From Cryptomeria japonica (taxonomy: Eukaryota > Streptophyta > Pinopsida > Cupressales > Cupressaceae): DNA of 64,000 nucleotides. The notes under the pieces were generated by a model. The model was not told the DNA's origin. It did no database searches and saw nothing but the letters and a program-made list of their open reading frames with translations. The stretch is from the NCBI RefSeq assembly GCF_030272615.1, contig NC_081412.1, positions 473,724,157-473,788,156 of the forward strand. Reading direction: 5' to 3'. This document shows, piece by piece, positions 1 to 10,701 of the stretch (positions within the stretch are counted from its first letter, which is position 1; the number at the start of each line of letters is the position of its first letter). The position numbers and the translations under genes are program-made.

Positions 1-860
1 TTACTAGTAATTCTACTACTATTAGTAATACTTGTATTGGTGCTTCTACTAGCAATATTGTTATTTTTGCTAGTAATGTTGTTGTCTCTAATAATGTTGA
101 CTCACCTCTCTTTGGGTTAGCATGGTTCTGATTGTATAAATGGTTCTACCTAGATAGATTCCAACACAAGAAGACGAATCCTACTAATAAGTTGTCTAAG
201 GTTAGGAAGGTTGATATGTATTCTCAAAATTTAGTTTCAAGTTAGTTGTAAATGTTTTGGCTCTAGCTCTATTGTTTTGGATGGTTGACCTATTTTTCTA
301 TCTCTGTCTTTGGTTATTCCAAATTTGGTTTGGATAGTCATTGCTAGATTTGTAATGGGTTGGGACCTTTCCCCACTTACTTTAATAAGAAACTTTCTAC
401 TTACCTTTGAGACATTAAATTTTAACTTTTCTATTTCTACCATTATGACTTTAATTGCTATACTAATTTCCTTCCTAATGAAAAAAGCATTCTGCTCTTT
501 TCTTCTCACTTTTACTCTACTTAAAGCTATTATGCCAATTTTAAAATTAATCCTTGTTGACTACATGAGAAGAGATATATGAAAGGCACCCCAAACATTA
601 TTTAGTGAGAAAAGCTCATGTAGAAGGATGATTCAAAATGTATAATTTTCAAGCCCACCTTGTCATCAAAAATCCCCTTCCATAAAAATATATTTTGAAA
701 TAGAATATAATTTTTAAATATAAAAAATCATTTCATATTCTATATAAAAGCATGTATTACGTTTAGAATTTAAACAAAGTATAAAATCATTAAAAACTAA
801 TTCCTTGTTTGTGCAGCCGAATAGGTTATTCTATTTTAATGTTTGAGAAATGAAATAAAG
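1..860. other. AT-rich intergenic stretch, low-complexity start
   Basis: No gene can be supported here. The first ~110 bases are a degenerate TAGTAAT/TTGTTA-like low-complexity run. The rest has only short, stop-rich frames. The last part may be upstream debris of the LINE fragment that starts at 861, but no motif proves it. Confidence 0.45.
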
Positions 861-1000
861 TGGAAACTCCCTGATGAAGGATGAGTAAAGATAAATTTTG
901 ACATTACGGCCAAAGGAAATCCTTGTTTTGCTAGCACAGGATATGTTATCAGAGATCACGAAGGAAAAATCTTATGGATACTTGGCGATACATTTCAAAA
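861..1000 (+). pseudogene. LINE RNase H domain fragment
   Basis: One frame reads W-K-L-P-D-E-G, stop, V-K-I-N-F-D-I-T-A-K-G-N-P, then G-Y-V-I-R-D-H-E-G-K-I. This matches the start of the RNase H domain at the C-terminus of plant LINE ORF2, where the pattern is W..P..G..K.NFDGA.KGNPG..G.G.viRd..G. One internal TGA and loss of the rest of the domain show it is a scrap. No endonuclease or RT is visible upstream. The first catalytic Asp is present in the NFD triplet, but the fragment is far too short to be active. Confidence 0.55.
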
Positions 1001-1085
1001 GGTAGGAAGAAGATTAGGTTTTCAAAACATAATTTCAAGAAGTTCTAATGTGAGTAATGGTAGGAAGAAGATTAGGTTTTCAAAA
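1001..1085. repeat. 27-bp direct repeat, 58 bp apart
   Basis: The string GGTAGGAAGAAGATTAGG followed by TTTTCAAAA occurs at 1,001 and again at 1,059. The copies are identical, which suggests a local duplication or slippage within or just after the RNase H scrap. Confidence 0.7.
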
Positions 1086-1635
1086 GGTCCTTCTAGAAGG
1101 AGAGATGTAAATTGCTATCAACATAATTCAGGTGGAAAGAACTTGAAACAGTAAATTGGTTGGCTTTGACAAATTTTGGTGGTCCTTACCTCCTTTAGAA
1201 ATTTTATTGTTTCACATATATTTTGTGGAGGTAATTATGTGGTAGATGAGGTCTCAAAGATGTCAGTTGATATGCTAGTGGCGGAGGCAAAGGTCACTTC
1301 AATCATCGATTTGTACATAATCTGCAGTCGTTACAAGTGAAGTATGTTATTTCAAATGTTTTTATTTGAGTGACAAGATGGGTGGCATAATTGTGGAGGT
1401 ATCTATTTAATGATCATAGACATCAACATACTAGATAATTATTTCGCCCACCCTTAAAAATGAACATAAGCACAAATAACCATGATGTAACAAATGGCTT
1501 CTATAATGGATTCTACCATTTGTCTTAGTGTAGGATATACCAAATGGCATTTTTGGAGATGTGTCAAAACAAAGGTTATTGGAAGTGTTTAAAATTAGGA
1601 TGGAGGTTTTCTTGTTTGCAATAAGAATGGTGCTT
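1086..1635. other. No gene seen
   Basis: AT-rich spacer between the LINE scrap and the LTR element. No frame of convincing length and no repeat structure was recognised. Confidence 0.5.
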
Positions 1636-1640
1636 GGTAA

Positions 1641-1869
1641 TTTTGGGATGTGAAGTGTGACTCTTCATTTCATCTTTCCTATCTTTATCCCTCCGTCTTC
1701 TATTGAAGACTATTGTATAAGTATAAGGGTAAATCTCTATGTATGCAAGCTGCAATAATAGTAAAGATATCTTCTCTACTTTCTAGTGGATGTAGCCAAA
1801 TTGGTGAGCCATTTTAAATACTGTGTTGTGTATAATTTGCGTGTTCCCAATTTTTCTTTTGTTTTAACA
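1641..1869 (+). repeat. 5' LTR of the 1.6-5.0 kb element
   Basis: 229 bp, beginning TTTTGGGATG (the partner LTR begins TGTTGGGATG) and ending TTTTAACA. It aligns along its whole length with 4,761-4,987. It contains the shared segment ATTGTATAA, a TATA-like string, near 1,711, which could be the LTR promoter. Confidence 0.88.
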
Positions 1870-1871
1870 AT

Positions 1872-1883
1872 TGGTATCAGAAC
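1872..1883 (+). other. Primer binding site (tRNA-iMet type)
   Basis: TGGTATCAGAAC begins two bases after the 5' LTR. It differs at one base from the canonical plant copia site TGGTATCAGAGC, which pairs with the 3' end of initiator tRNA-Met. Confidence 0.85.
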
Positions 1884-3689
1884 TTAAGGGTCCAAGCAGA
1901 GTAGGATAAAGAGAAATGAGGATTAAGGATAACCATACCCAAGACAAAGAAGAAGCACGTTAAAAATAAGGCTTTGGAGGAGAGCAGTGGGGAAAAGATT
2001 CCCACAGCCATGACGGAGAAGAAGCCTGAGGAGAAGGCTTGGCAATCGCCCGGATAATAAGAAGAGTAATTGGGCAAAAAATGGCACACAATGGAGTGTG
2101 GTGTGGGTAAATTCTAGAGGCAATTTAATTTGCTGGAGGCAATATAAATATGGATAAGTTAATGAATTCAATTATTAGTTAGAAAAAATTTCTTTTGAAA
2201 TTATTGGCGATAGAGCATAAATCCCAGCATAATTTTTTGTTTCTTAATCTACAGTTGGTTGCATGTATGATAAAATTTGTTTTCCAATGAATTCCCTGTA
2301 CATATTGATTGGACTTTCTATTGGTCAAGAATTTTTTTTGTGTTGCATCCAAATATTAAGACCCCATTCACACTGGATGAAGAGGAGTGAGCGAGCTTTG
2401 TAATGCTAGAAGGAATGTTTGCTGAAAGCTTTTTTTTATCCTTTCAGAAACATTATTTTCTTTTTACTATCGCCTCTGTTTCCAATTCACAGCCATAGTT
2501 GTGACATTTAGTTATATGCAGCTTCCTTCCTGGGACACAATGCAAAAAATTATAGTGAATATTTTCTTTTAAAACTCTTTCTCGGTGTACTTCTGGCATT
2601 GGTGGATTATTGTTATGCATAGAGACATTAAAAAATTGTAATTTTTCTCTTAAGGCTTGAAATTAAGTGGGAGTCTCCTAATTATAATTTCGTAATTTTT
2701 TTGTGCTTTTGGAGTGGAGCGAGAGAATGGGAGAGAGAAAGATGGTATCCAACTCTTTAAACTCACCCTGGGTAGCATGCAAGTTTTGAGAAGAAAGTGT
2801 ACATCCGAGTGCATATTTACACCTTATTTTCACCGAAAGAACCTCAAAAGTTCATGCATGTTCCCAACATCTTTGGAGCGAGTAATGTGATCAAGTATAG
2901 GAAGCAGTAGTGACTTCTATGGCATGGAAAAATAAATTTAGTCGGTCTACACCATTTGTTTTGATCAGTGACGGGTTTAAAATTGGAATCCAAATAACTT
3001 GTGAAAAAAAATTTGCTTCACAATTTTTCAGAAGATGAAAAGATAGGGGAAGCAACTGGGAACAAGTCATAAACTAAAGAACCACATAGGTATTGAGGCT
3101 AAGCCACCCAACTCTATTATTCAGAACTATGCAAGAGTTCAGGTTATCAATAATGAGAAGAATATTGCTGCTTTTGTTATCAATGATGATTCTTTGATTG
3201 AACAAAATGATATAGGTGTCAATTGCTAGATTTTGCCCAGATTTTGCAAGGTATGGAGAGTAATTGCAGCTATAAGTTGTAAGTGTGGAGTTTTGGTATC
3301 ATTTTATAGATTTTTCTTATGAGATCTATGAACCTGACTACTCACTATAGATTGGCAAATTGGATCATGGGGTGTTTGTGTCTTTAAGTTTACAGATTAT
3401 CCAAATGGATAATTAGAGTGTTTCCATTGGACTTGTAGCATGCTTATCATGATACCATGAATAGTTTGGTGTCACACTATAGTTGGGAGTTTTTTTTTTT
3501 GGTTGTGAGATTTTTTTTGTCAAGAGGTGGTTATCTTCATGTTGATTCTTAGATGCCATGGTAGGCTCTTGATTCTAGATTAGAGCATTGGCATGATATA
3601 GGTTCTCTTGGCAAGTTATGCTTATTGGAGCATGTGGTCTTCATTTGTGAAAATGTAAGATCAAATTGTCATGTTGTGTTCCCAGGTAA

Positions 3690-4018
3690 TATAGACGTAC
3701 AGTGGGAGTTTTGACATTGGTCCTATTAGTGCTCTTAGTATTGAGTACATTGGTGGATTGACCATGAAGGTGCTTTTGAAAACTAAAAATCTTGGGTGAA
3801 GCTGGAGTTCTCTTGGGATTAGAGAAAATTTATTGAGACGGTATTTCTTTAGAGGTTTTAGTAAGAAGACCGAGGATCCTACACCTGGTGATGGACGCGA
3901 GTCCATTCCAGATCTAGAGGAGATTATTCTTGGAGAGAGTCATTGTGACTTGGTGTATCCTGGAAGAGCATTCTTAGTCCCCACTCTTGGTCTACTCGGC
4001 AAATTTATCTCCTTGTAG
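3690..4018 (+). pseudogene. Unidentified coding-like remnant inside the small LTR element
   Basis: Two near-adjacent open stretches encode about 100 residues. The first includes I-S-A-L-S-I-E-Y-I-G-G-L-T-M-K-V. After a stop, a 61-codon stretch runs 3,833-4,018 with RRYFFRGFSKK and an acidic P-D-L-E-E-I-I-L-G-E segment. This is not copia gag or pol. The E-Y-I-G-G-L-T pattern vaguely recalls nucleic-acid-binding parts of plant LINE ORF1 proteins, but I cannot assign it. It is the best coding candidate in the interior and may be captured sequence. Confidence 0.25.
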
Positions 4019-4748
4019 GAGATGTTTGAGATGATTCCTAGTTTTGGAATGATATTGAGTTTGATCTTCCTTGATTACAGAAGCTTACATCCATGTTGAA
4101 TGGGTGTTGTTAATGCTTTCATTTGGGGAAGTAAAGGAGATCATATTTGGCACAACTAAGCACTTGGTGGCGTTAGTAGAAGGATGAGATATGGTTTGCA
4201 TGGATGTTTCATCCTATTTTTTTTTGAAGTCATCTATTGTTCTTGTACTTTATTGTTTTTTTAACAACAATATATGGTCTTTTCATGAGGACTTGGAGGA
4301 TGTCAACTGATTTTTTGTAGCAGGCTAGTTGCAGGTTGCATGCCATTGTGATTTGATTATTGCAACACCTTTTATGTTAGTGCTGATTGGTAGATTTGAG
4401 TTATTTGTTTGGTTAACATTGTTCATGCAACATCTGTACTACTATATAAGTGTCTTCTAGTTTTTTGCACATCAACAGTTTTTGGTGTGTTTTATTGGAA
4501 GATGGGATTACACAAATTGTTGTATGGGCTGGATATGTTGGCATGATTTTATTTGATGTTGTATAGTTAGTTGGATGTGATTAACAATTAGCTATGGTTG
4601 CTATTCCAGCTATGGTGATTGATTCTAAGCATGTTTATTACCATTAGATTTAATGATTACATTTGGATATTGGTTGAGAATGGAAAGCAAGGGATATACT
4701 TCAAGTGGGAGGTTTTTCAAATGTGAAGTCGCAACATGAATCAAACTT

Positions 4749-4760
4749 CAAGTGGGAGAT
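4749..4760 (+). other. Polypurine tract
   Basis: CAAGTGGGAGAT abuts the 3' LTR start TGTTGGGATG, as expected for the plus-strand primer of a copia-type element. Confidence 0.82.
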
Positions 4761-4987
4761 TGTTGGGATGTGAAGTTTGACACTTCATTTCATCTTCCCC
4801 ATCTTTGTCCCTTTGTCTTCTATTGAAGACTATTGTATAAATATGAGGGTAAATCCCTATGTATGCAAGCTACAATAATAATAAAGATCTCTGCTATGCT
4901 TTCTGGTGGATGTAGCCAAATTGGTGAACCATGTTAAATACTATGTTGTGTATAATTTGTGTGTTCCCAATTTGTCTTGTTTTAACA
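4761..4987 (+). repeat. 3' LTR of the 1.6-5.0 kb element
   Basis: 227 bp, TGTTGGGATG to TTTAACA, immediately followed by the target duplication GGTAA. It retains the canonical TG start that the 5' copy has lost. Confidence 0.9.
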
Positions 4988-4992
4988 GGTAA

Positions 4993-7286
4993 TGGCTACC
5001 TGAAATGAAGTGGATACTATTGAGTGAAGTCTAAAATTAACTCAATATTTTTAGTGATGTTGCTGGACTCTACTGAGTTGGAGTGCACGATGTTGAATCT
5101 CAGGAGAAATTCAGTTTGGTTGAAATGGTATAGTGGGTTGAACGATTATTTAGAGAGAGCTATCTTGGGGCATGGTCAAATTAGGGTTGGGAGGAGGTGA
5201 GCAAAGATTAGCGATGAGGATGAGAACTCACTACAAATTTTGATCGTATGAGGTGTGGGCATGAGGGTGGCAAAAAGGAGACAAGTGTGGGTTAGGATGC
5301 CATGGGTTGTCATGGTGCCTTCCCATGGTGCTAGGCTTTTAACTTTTCGTTTTCTTGTTAGCCTCTAGTACTGTCTAAATAAGAAAGTGTCTATTTATAC
5401 TATATGATGTAAATGAATTATAATGATGCAGTGGACCAATTTTGTAGTATGGCCACTCTATCTCTATTTAGGTGGTAGGAATAGGGGTAGTTTGGTGTAT
5501 CTTATATCCATATAAAAGCTTAGAAATCTATGCCCAAAAGAGGATTATGGTTATAATTCTCTCTTTATGATATATAATACATAGGTGTGGCTTAAAAAAA
5601 GAATCACATTTAAAAAAAGTTATTAAAAGTTAAGGGTTGTTAATTCATTCTAATTATACTCTCTTTAAAAATTTATATATCTTTATTATTTTCAAGATTT
5701 TGAATTTCTATGCTAAAAGTGGCATGGTGTGGTGGTTAAGTTGTGGGGGTATTATTCTTATCATCTAGCTTCAAAACCCATTGAAATAGTATTGTCGAAT
5801 GTTTAGACAGAAATGAACCATTGAAATAGTATTGTCGAATGTTTAGACAGGAATGAATTCTCCTATTTGTAACCTCACTTATTTATATTTCTAAATTAAA
5901 AACATTTACTTTAAAAAAAAATGATTTTAAACTTCTATATTTTATATTAATTAAAATTCTAAAAAAATAATTTCACAATATATTTATCATTCATTCTAAA
6001 AATGTAAAATATATAGTCAAATAAAATTTGTTTATCATTAAGAGTGAATTTCCTAATGACCACTTGACTTATTAGGTAGAGAGGAATCCCCTACACTCAC
6101 AACACAAATAAAAGAATTGATAGTTACAAAAGCATGGCAGTTTCAATTGCGTGTCTGTACTTTTTAGATGTTAAATTTTTAAAACACTCCCATGCTGGTC
6201 ATCAACATCTATGGTGTAAATTTTTCTATTATGTGAATTTCCATCTGAGTGTGAAAATTTTCGTTGGATGTAAGCACTTTCAGCCTGGTCCAAGCTCTTT
6301 CATCTTGGGCGCTAGGCTAATCTCTTATGTGTAGGTCCTTAGTCTTGCCAGGTGCCCTAATCTTTGGCTATGTCCATAATCTAAAAGAAGTGAAGCCTAT
6401 TCAAGGTATTTGAGAGCTTGCTGTGCTTATTTTTGATACTATAATTTTCATGATCAGATTATCATATATTTCCTAAAAGTGGGTTTGCAAATAAAAATCA
6501 AAGATTTATTGTTACTGCTCTTTTCTGAAATCTATGTTGCTTAGCTTCTGTGAAATATATTCTCTGTTGGTTAAATTTATATTCACACAAAATATTCTAC
6601 ATATTTGTTGGAAAATTTTGGAGAAAAAAAGCTTGTCATGAAAAGTAGCGTCATCAAATTGTACGCCAGTCTATTGGAGGATTTATAATCTGGAGGTTCC
6701 AATTTCCAATTAGCTTTTGCGAAATGTCCTCTGTAAACTACTACAATATACTTCTCTGTATTAAATTTTAAATTCTCTACTTAATTGAAGACCAATTTAA
6801 CAAACAACTCCAACCCTAAAATATTGTCTCAATGGTAATTATATCACAAATTTTAATATTTGATACTTAAAAATAACACTACTGCTTTTATTTTTTATCA
6901 GAATATTTTAAAAAGCAATCAAATAAGATAATGAATATACTTTTATAATGAAAAATAAACATATTAAGATGTATATAATTTTAAAAAATTAAAATTAAAA
7001 TATAATTAAAAAATTACATAATTAAAAATTACATTGCTTAAAAGTAAAAATTTATTGATTTAAAATTGACATGTTGGGAAAAAATTAAAATCAAATAATC
7101 TTTTATTCTAAGTTAAAACTGTATTTAATTTCTTTATTTACTAGTAATATTATATTTAGAAAAAAAACAAATTTAGTAAAAATATTTTTGAATCAATTTT
7201 TTTTCTAAAAAACCATATTTTCATATGTATTATAAACTAGAATAATATATTATATTTTCTTAATAATAATTATATATTATTAATAA

Positions 7287-7289
<3 letters not shown>
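4993..7289. other. AT-rich intergenic DNA
   Basis: No gene seen. The stretch becomes very AT-rich after ~5,580. It contains the 40-bp tandem duplication at 5,778 and ends at the AT microsatellite. A 66-codon open frame at 6,134-6,334 has no recognisable features. Confidence 0.5.
5778..5857. repeat. 40-bp tandem duplication (2 copies)
   Basis: The 40-base unit starting CCATTGAAATAGTATTGTCG occurs twice head to tail (5,778-5,817 and 5,818-5,857), with one A/G difference. Confidence 0.9.

Positions 7290-7339
<50 letters not shown>
7290..7339. repeat. (AT)n microsatellite
   Basis: About 50 bp of uninterrupted alternating A and T. Confidence 0.97.
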
Positions 7340-7343
<4 letters not shown>

Positions 7344-7587
7344 AATAGAACTATACGAAATAAATACATAAGAGAGTGTGAAACCAAAGGCTAAGACACT
7401 CTCTAAGCCCGACCCATTGCCTCCATATTTTGTTGGGTGAAATCAAAACTAGAACAATAGATTCTTGAAAACATGTCATGAAACTAGAATAAATATTGAA
7501 AGTCAACTTACTAATTTGAATCGTCAACAAAAGAAAAGAATCAAAGATTTAGATTCTACCAGTTTTATTTATGAAATGAAATTGGAA

Positions 7588-8545
7588 GCGGCTATTCTCC
7601 ACATAAAATAGCACGTCGTATGCCACCATGCACATCTGCCATACATAGGTGGACTTTCGGGGGCCTTGTGGTGGAGCGCTTCATGTTCCAGCGTGGCCGA
7701 AAACTCATCGCCAACACGTTTAGAAGTCAGGGATTTATGATTGTTGGGAACGGTGTACATCAAAGATGGTGGTGGGAAAAATAGAAATAGGGCTTCGACG
7801 TCTGGCCTTTCCGATGAATGGAAACTCGCCTATAGTGAAGTCGGTGCGTCACCCATTTTTGCGGTAAATGTCTTGTCCATAGTTGGCGACCATAACCAGG
7901 ACGGTCAGCGGGAGGTTTATGATGGCAGACAACTGTGTGGTAAACACAATGTTTTCACTATGATACTTGCAAGGAGAGATATTTGCTGCAAGATACAGGA
8001 TTAGGAAAAGAGCGATGGTTTTTTTCTTCAAGACATGGGCTATGAACTATTTTTGGATGCCATAAAAGAGAGACCAAAGATAAGAACAGTTTTTTTCATT
8101 GTGCGAAAGGAGGTTGGGGAGGGTGAAGGAAGAATTCAAGAGAAAAAACTAGTAAGGTACACATCCTTTTAATGTGGCAATTTTTTAGTTATTCGTGGAG
8201 TTTTTCTAATGTTTTAGGTCTTTGAAAGGACATTTTTATGGTGAAACAAAGTATGGACTTCTAATTTCTGGCCAAAAACATAGGGTTTTGTGCGTTCAAA
8301 ATTGGCGAGAACTAGGGTTTTTGTCACCGCAAGAAAGGGGGTTGGATTGGGCAAGGGTTAGCGAAGAATTCGACACAAAAAAACCAATGAGTAAGAAACC
8401 CATCTCTTTAACGTTGGAGTTTGAGTTATTCGTGGATTTTGGTTTTGGTTTTCGGCCTCTGAAGTTGCATTTTTTTGGTGAAACAAAGTATGCATATATA
8501 ATTTCGGCCAAAAACGTGCATTTGGACTATGCTCCCCTAATACAC
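7588..8545 (+). mobile_element. TIR-type repeat, copy A
   Basis: Starts with the terminal motif GCGGCTATTCTCCACATAAA followed by ATAGCACG. Relatives of this motif occur at 21.8, 43.98, 44.0, 46.17 and 49.1 kb. Positions 7,588-~8,300 align, in inverse orientation, with 43,983 down to ~43,260. Shared landmarks include ACATA.GTGGACTTT, CGACGTC, AACCTCC (inverse) and GGTACACATCC. Open frames inside (7,741-8,004 and 8,222-8,548) show no family features and are probably chance. The matching right-hand terminus was not found, so the 3' limit is approximate. Confidence 0.6.
8104..8540. repeat. Internal ~235-bp tandem duplication within copy A
   Basis: The segment 8,104-8,300 is repeated in diverged form at 8,333-8,540. 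Both halves contain, in order, a GAAAG(G)GGGTTGG block, a GAAGAATTC block, TTATTCGTGGA, and GGTGAAACAAAGTATG followed by TGGCCAAAAAC or CGGCCAAAAAC. Confidence 0.65.
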
Positions 8546-8645
8546 TAGAAAACCCCCTTGATGTCTACAAATATTACTGTGTGGAAAATTGTAGTTTTGT
8601 TTACTATGTTTTTAATTTACATTTGTGTATCGTGGCATTTATCAC
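8520..8645 (+). repeat. Dispersed repeat fragment (also at 10.1 kb and 47.95 kb)
   Basis: Contains ACTATGCTCCCCTAAT followed ~40 bp later by ACTGTGTGGAAAA and a T-rich TTTAATTTACA.TTGTGT segment. The same order occurs at ~10,126-10,250. The second half also occurs at ~47,955-48,030. Confidence 0.65.
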
Positions 8646-10117
8646 TACTTTAACTTATTTTACTCCCTTTGAGTGTGTTCATCCTTGCTCTCATTATTTT
8701 GGGAATATCACCATGATTTGTTGTTCATAATAAGAATATAGAGGTGATTTCTTATTCCTTGGACAACATCTCTATAGTGTTGGCATCTTTGATTGTAGAT
8801 TAACCTATTCTTGTTGTTTTTTAACACTTAGTGAATGGTTAGAATTTTGTTATATTTTATGTTAGTATATTATCGATTATGTAGATAAGTGAGTAATTAG
8901 TATAAGTTATTGTTATTGTTAATAAATATTATTTGAAATGTTATAAATTAAATTATATTTTATGCAAACAATAATCTAATAGAAACAACTCTTCTATTTG
9001 TATAATAAAAACCAATTTTAATGGTGCTTGACCATTCCCTCTTGGCTAGAATACATGATTTGAACTCCTTTATTGAAAATCACTACAACATGAACCAATA
9101 TTTTCAATACCTCAGTATTATTCACCTTGAAATACGTAAAAGGAATTGTGTGAAAAAAATTTAGTCACATTTGATGGTTGTATTACACCTACACATAATC
9201 AAACATTATACAAATAGTATGTAAGATTCAATTTTTTGTACTTTACCACATTGTGGCAACCTTAAATATATGCTTGCAACCTTCTAAGTTTTTATTATGT
9301 ATTCTCTTAACATTGTGGAAACCACTATGCACTTAAAATGTATTTCTTAAGATTATTTCACTCTCCAACATTGAATCTTCATAATCTCATTAAAATTAAA
9401 GCCTTCAAATTAACTTGCATGTTTTTCCCATATGCAAAATTTCAACATATACAAGCATTTTACGATAACCTTTAATATGTTTGAAAATGTTGCTTAAGCA
9501 TTATAAACACTTCAAGAACACCATAAAAAGACTAGTCTACTATGCAACAATGTACATTGAAAATTATATCACACTAAACTTTTCAAACATCTCAAATCAT
9601 AACATTTAACAAACAATCAAAGATCATTGTAAAATGTATACTTGATTTGAACACCAAGTCAACTTTTCTCGGTCATATAAGGTCTTGTGAGATTTTTAAT
9701 TCTCATATTTATCGTACATACCCTTTGGGTGTTGAAATTGGGTCTTCATTATAAAATATCAAGTGATCCTAGTGGCTTGCTTTTACATAACCCAAAGTAG
9801 TTGTAAATGCCCAGGTCATTGGTGTTGTTTGCCCTTTTTAATGCATACAACACTTGGTTATGAAAAAGGATAAGGAAGGAGGTTTGTTGAGTTTGATTGA
9901 ACAAAGGACTTTGATTCCGAAGGTTTTCATTAAAAAAAATGAATGGTAGTGTTTCACATAAGATTATCAAGGAATAAATTTTAAGCGAATTAATTTAACA
10001 AATGACATGATTTTAACGGGATAAATCTAGATGAAAAATATGCAATGAATGGAGTAATAGATTCTACCCTTGTAATGAAGAACCATAATATATGTGGAGC
10101 TGATAAGGGAATAGAAA
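8646..10117. other. AT-rich intergenic DNA, no gene seen
   Basis: Stop-rich in all frames. A 73-codon minus frame (9,749-9,970) has no recognisable feature and biased AT-rich composition. Confidence 0.5.
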
Positions 10118-10255
10118 ACCTTAACCCCGACTATGCTCCCCTAATTAACCCAAAAATTGTCGTGTTTTCTAAAAAGATTACTGTGTGTGGAGAACTGCAA
10201 TTTTGTTTATTGTGTTTTGAATTTACATTGTGTGTCATGGAATTTTTGATAGTTT
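10118..10255 (+). repeat. Second copy of the 8.5-kb dispersed repeat fragment
   Basis: Shares ACTATGCTCCCCTAAT and ACTGTGTGTGGAGAA with 8,520-8,645. The flanks differ, so it is a dispersed copy rather than a tandem one. Confidence 0.6.
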
Positions 10256-10476
10256 AATTCAGATTAAAAAATGGGAGTGTTTTAAAAAATTGCATGTAAG
10301 ATTTTGACAAGTGCAAACTTAGGGTGCTCAATAAGTACATCCTCTGTCATAAGTAGATGCCAGTTCGATAATATATAACCTTGAATTGTGATCATAGTCT
10401 TTAGATAAAAGAAAATATATATGCATTCAGTGCAACATATAGAGGCATTACATATAGCTAATCACATTTCATTTCG

Positions 10477-10493
10477 AGGCATTGCATATAGTT
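10477..10493. repeat. Target-site duplication of LINE 1 (left copy)
   Basis: AGGCATTGCATATAGTT is repeated exactly at 18,463-18,479. A 17-bp duplication is typical of LINE target-primed integration and fixes both ends of the element. Confidence 0.92.
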
Positions 10494-10701
10494 TTTGATT
10501 AGGGGAAAATAGGTTTTGAAGGGTCCTTGAAACCCTTTACATCAAAGATTCGAAAGATAGTCATCAAAGTCCACCAGAAAAACAAAAGGCAGCAACCACA
10601 AAAAGGACAGCTGGCCGAAAACAAAAACCCAACAACAGAAAGTCACAACACAAAGAAACTAAACACTAGACAATAGAAAAAGCAGAGAAGAAGAACCAGG
10701 A

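Larger units (their letters stand above)
1641..4987 (+). mobile_element. Small LTR retrotransposon with perfect TSD and no recognisable pol
   Basis: Two ~228-bp direct repeats bound this 3.35-kb element (1,641-1,869 and 4,761-4,987). The element is flanked by the identical 5-bp target duplication GGTAA (1,636-1,640 and 4,988-4,992). The 5' LTR is followed by a tRNA-iMet-type primer site and the 3' LTR is preceded by a purine tract, which is the standard LTR-retrotransposon layout. The ~2.9-kb interior shows no integrase, RT, RNase H or protease motif in any frame. It is probably a non-autonomous derivative (LARD-like or with a replaced interior) mobilised by a copia-type partner. Scattered substitutions between the LTRs and a TG-to-TT change at the 5' terminus show it is not recent. 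Confidence 0.88.

Noticed and set aside
1872-1883. tRNA gene suggested by the tRNA-complementary string
   Set aside because: Only the 12-base primer site is present, directly after an LTR; there is no cloverleaf.
7741-8004. 87-codon open frame (+)
   Set aside because: Inside the TIR repeat; the inverse copy at 43.5-43.9 kb has stops and indels in the same frame.
8222-8548. 108-codon open frame (+) with two G-E-T-K-Y motifs
   Set aside because: The repeated motif reflects a tandem DNA duplication in the TIR repeat; relatives of this segment at 43 kb do not keep the frame.
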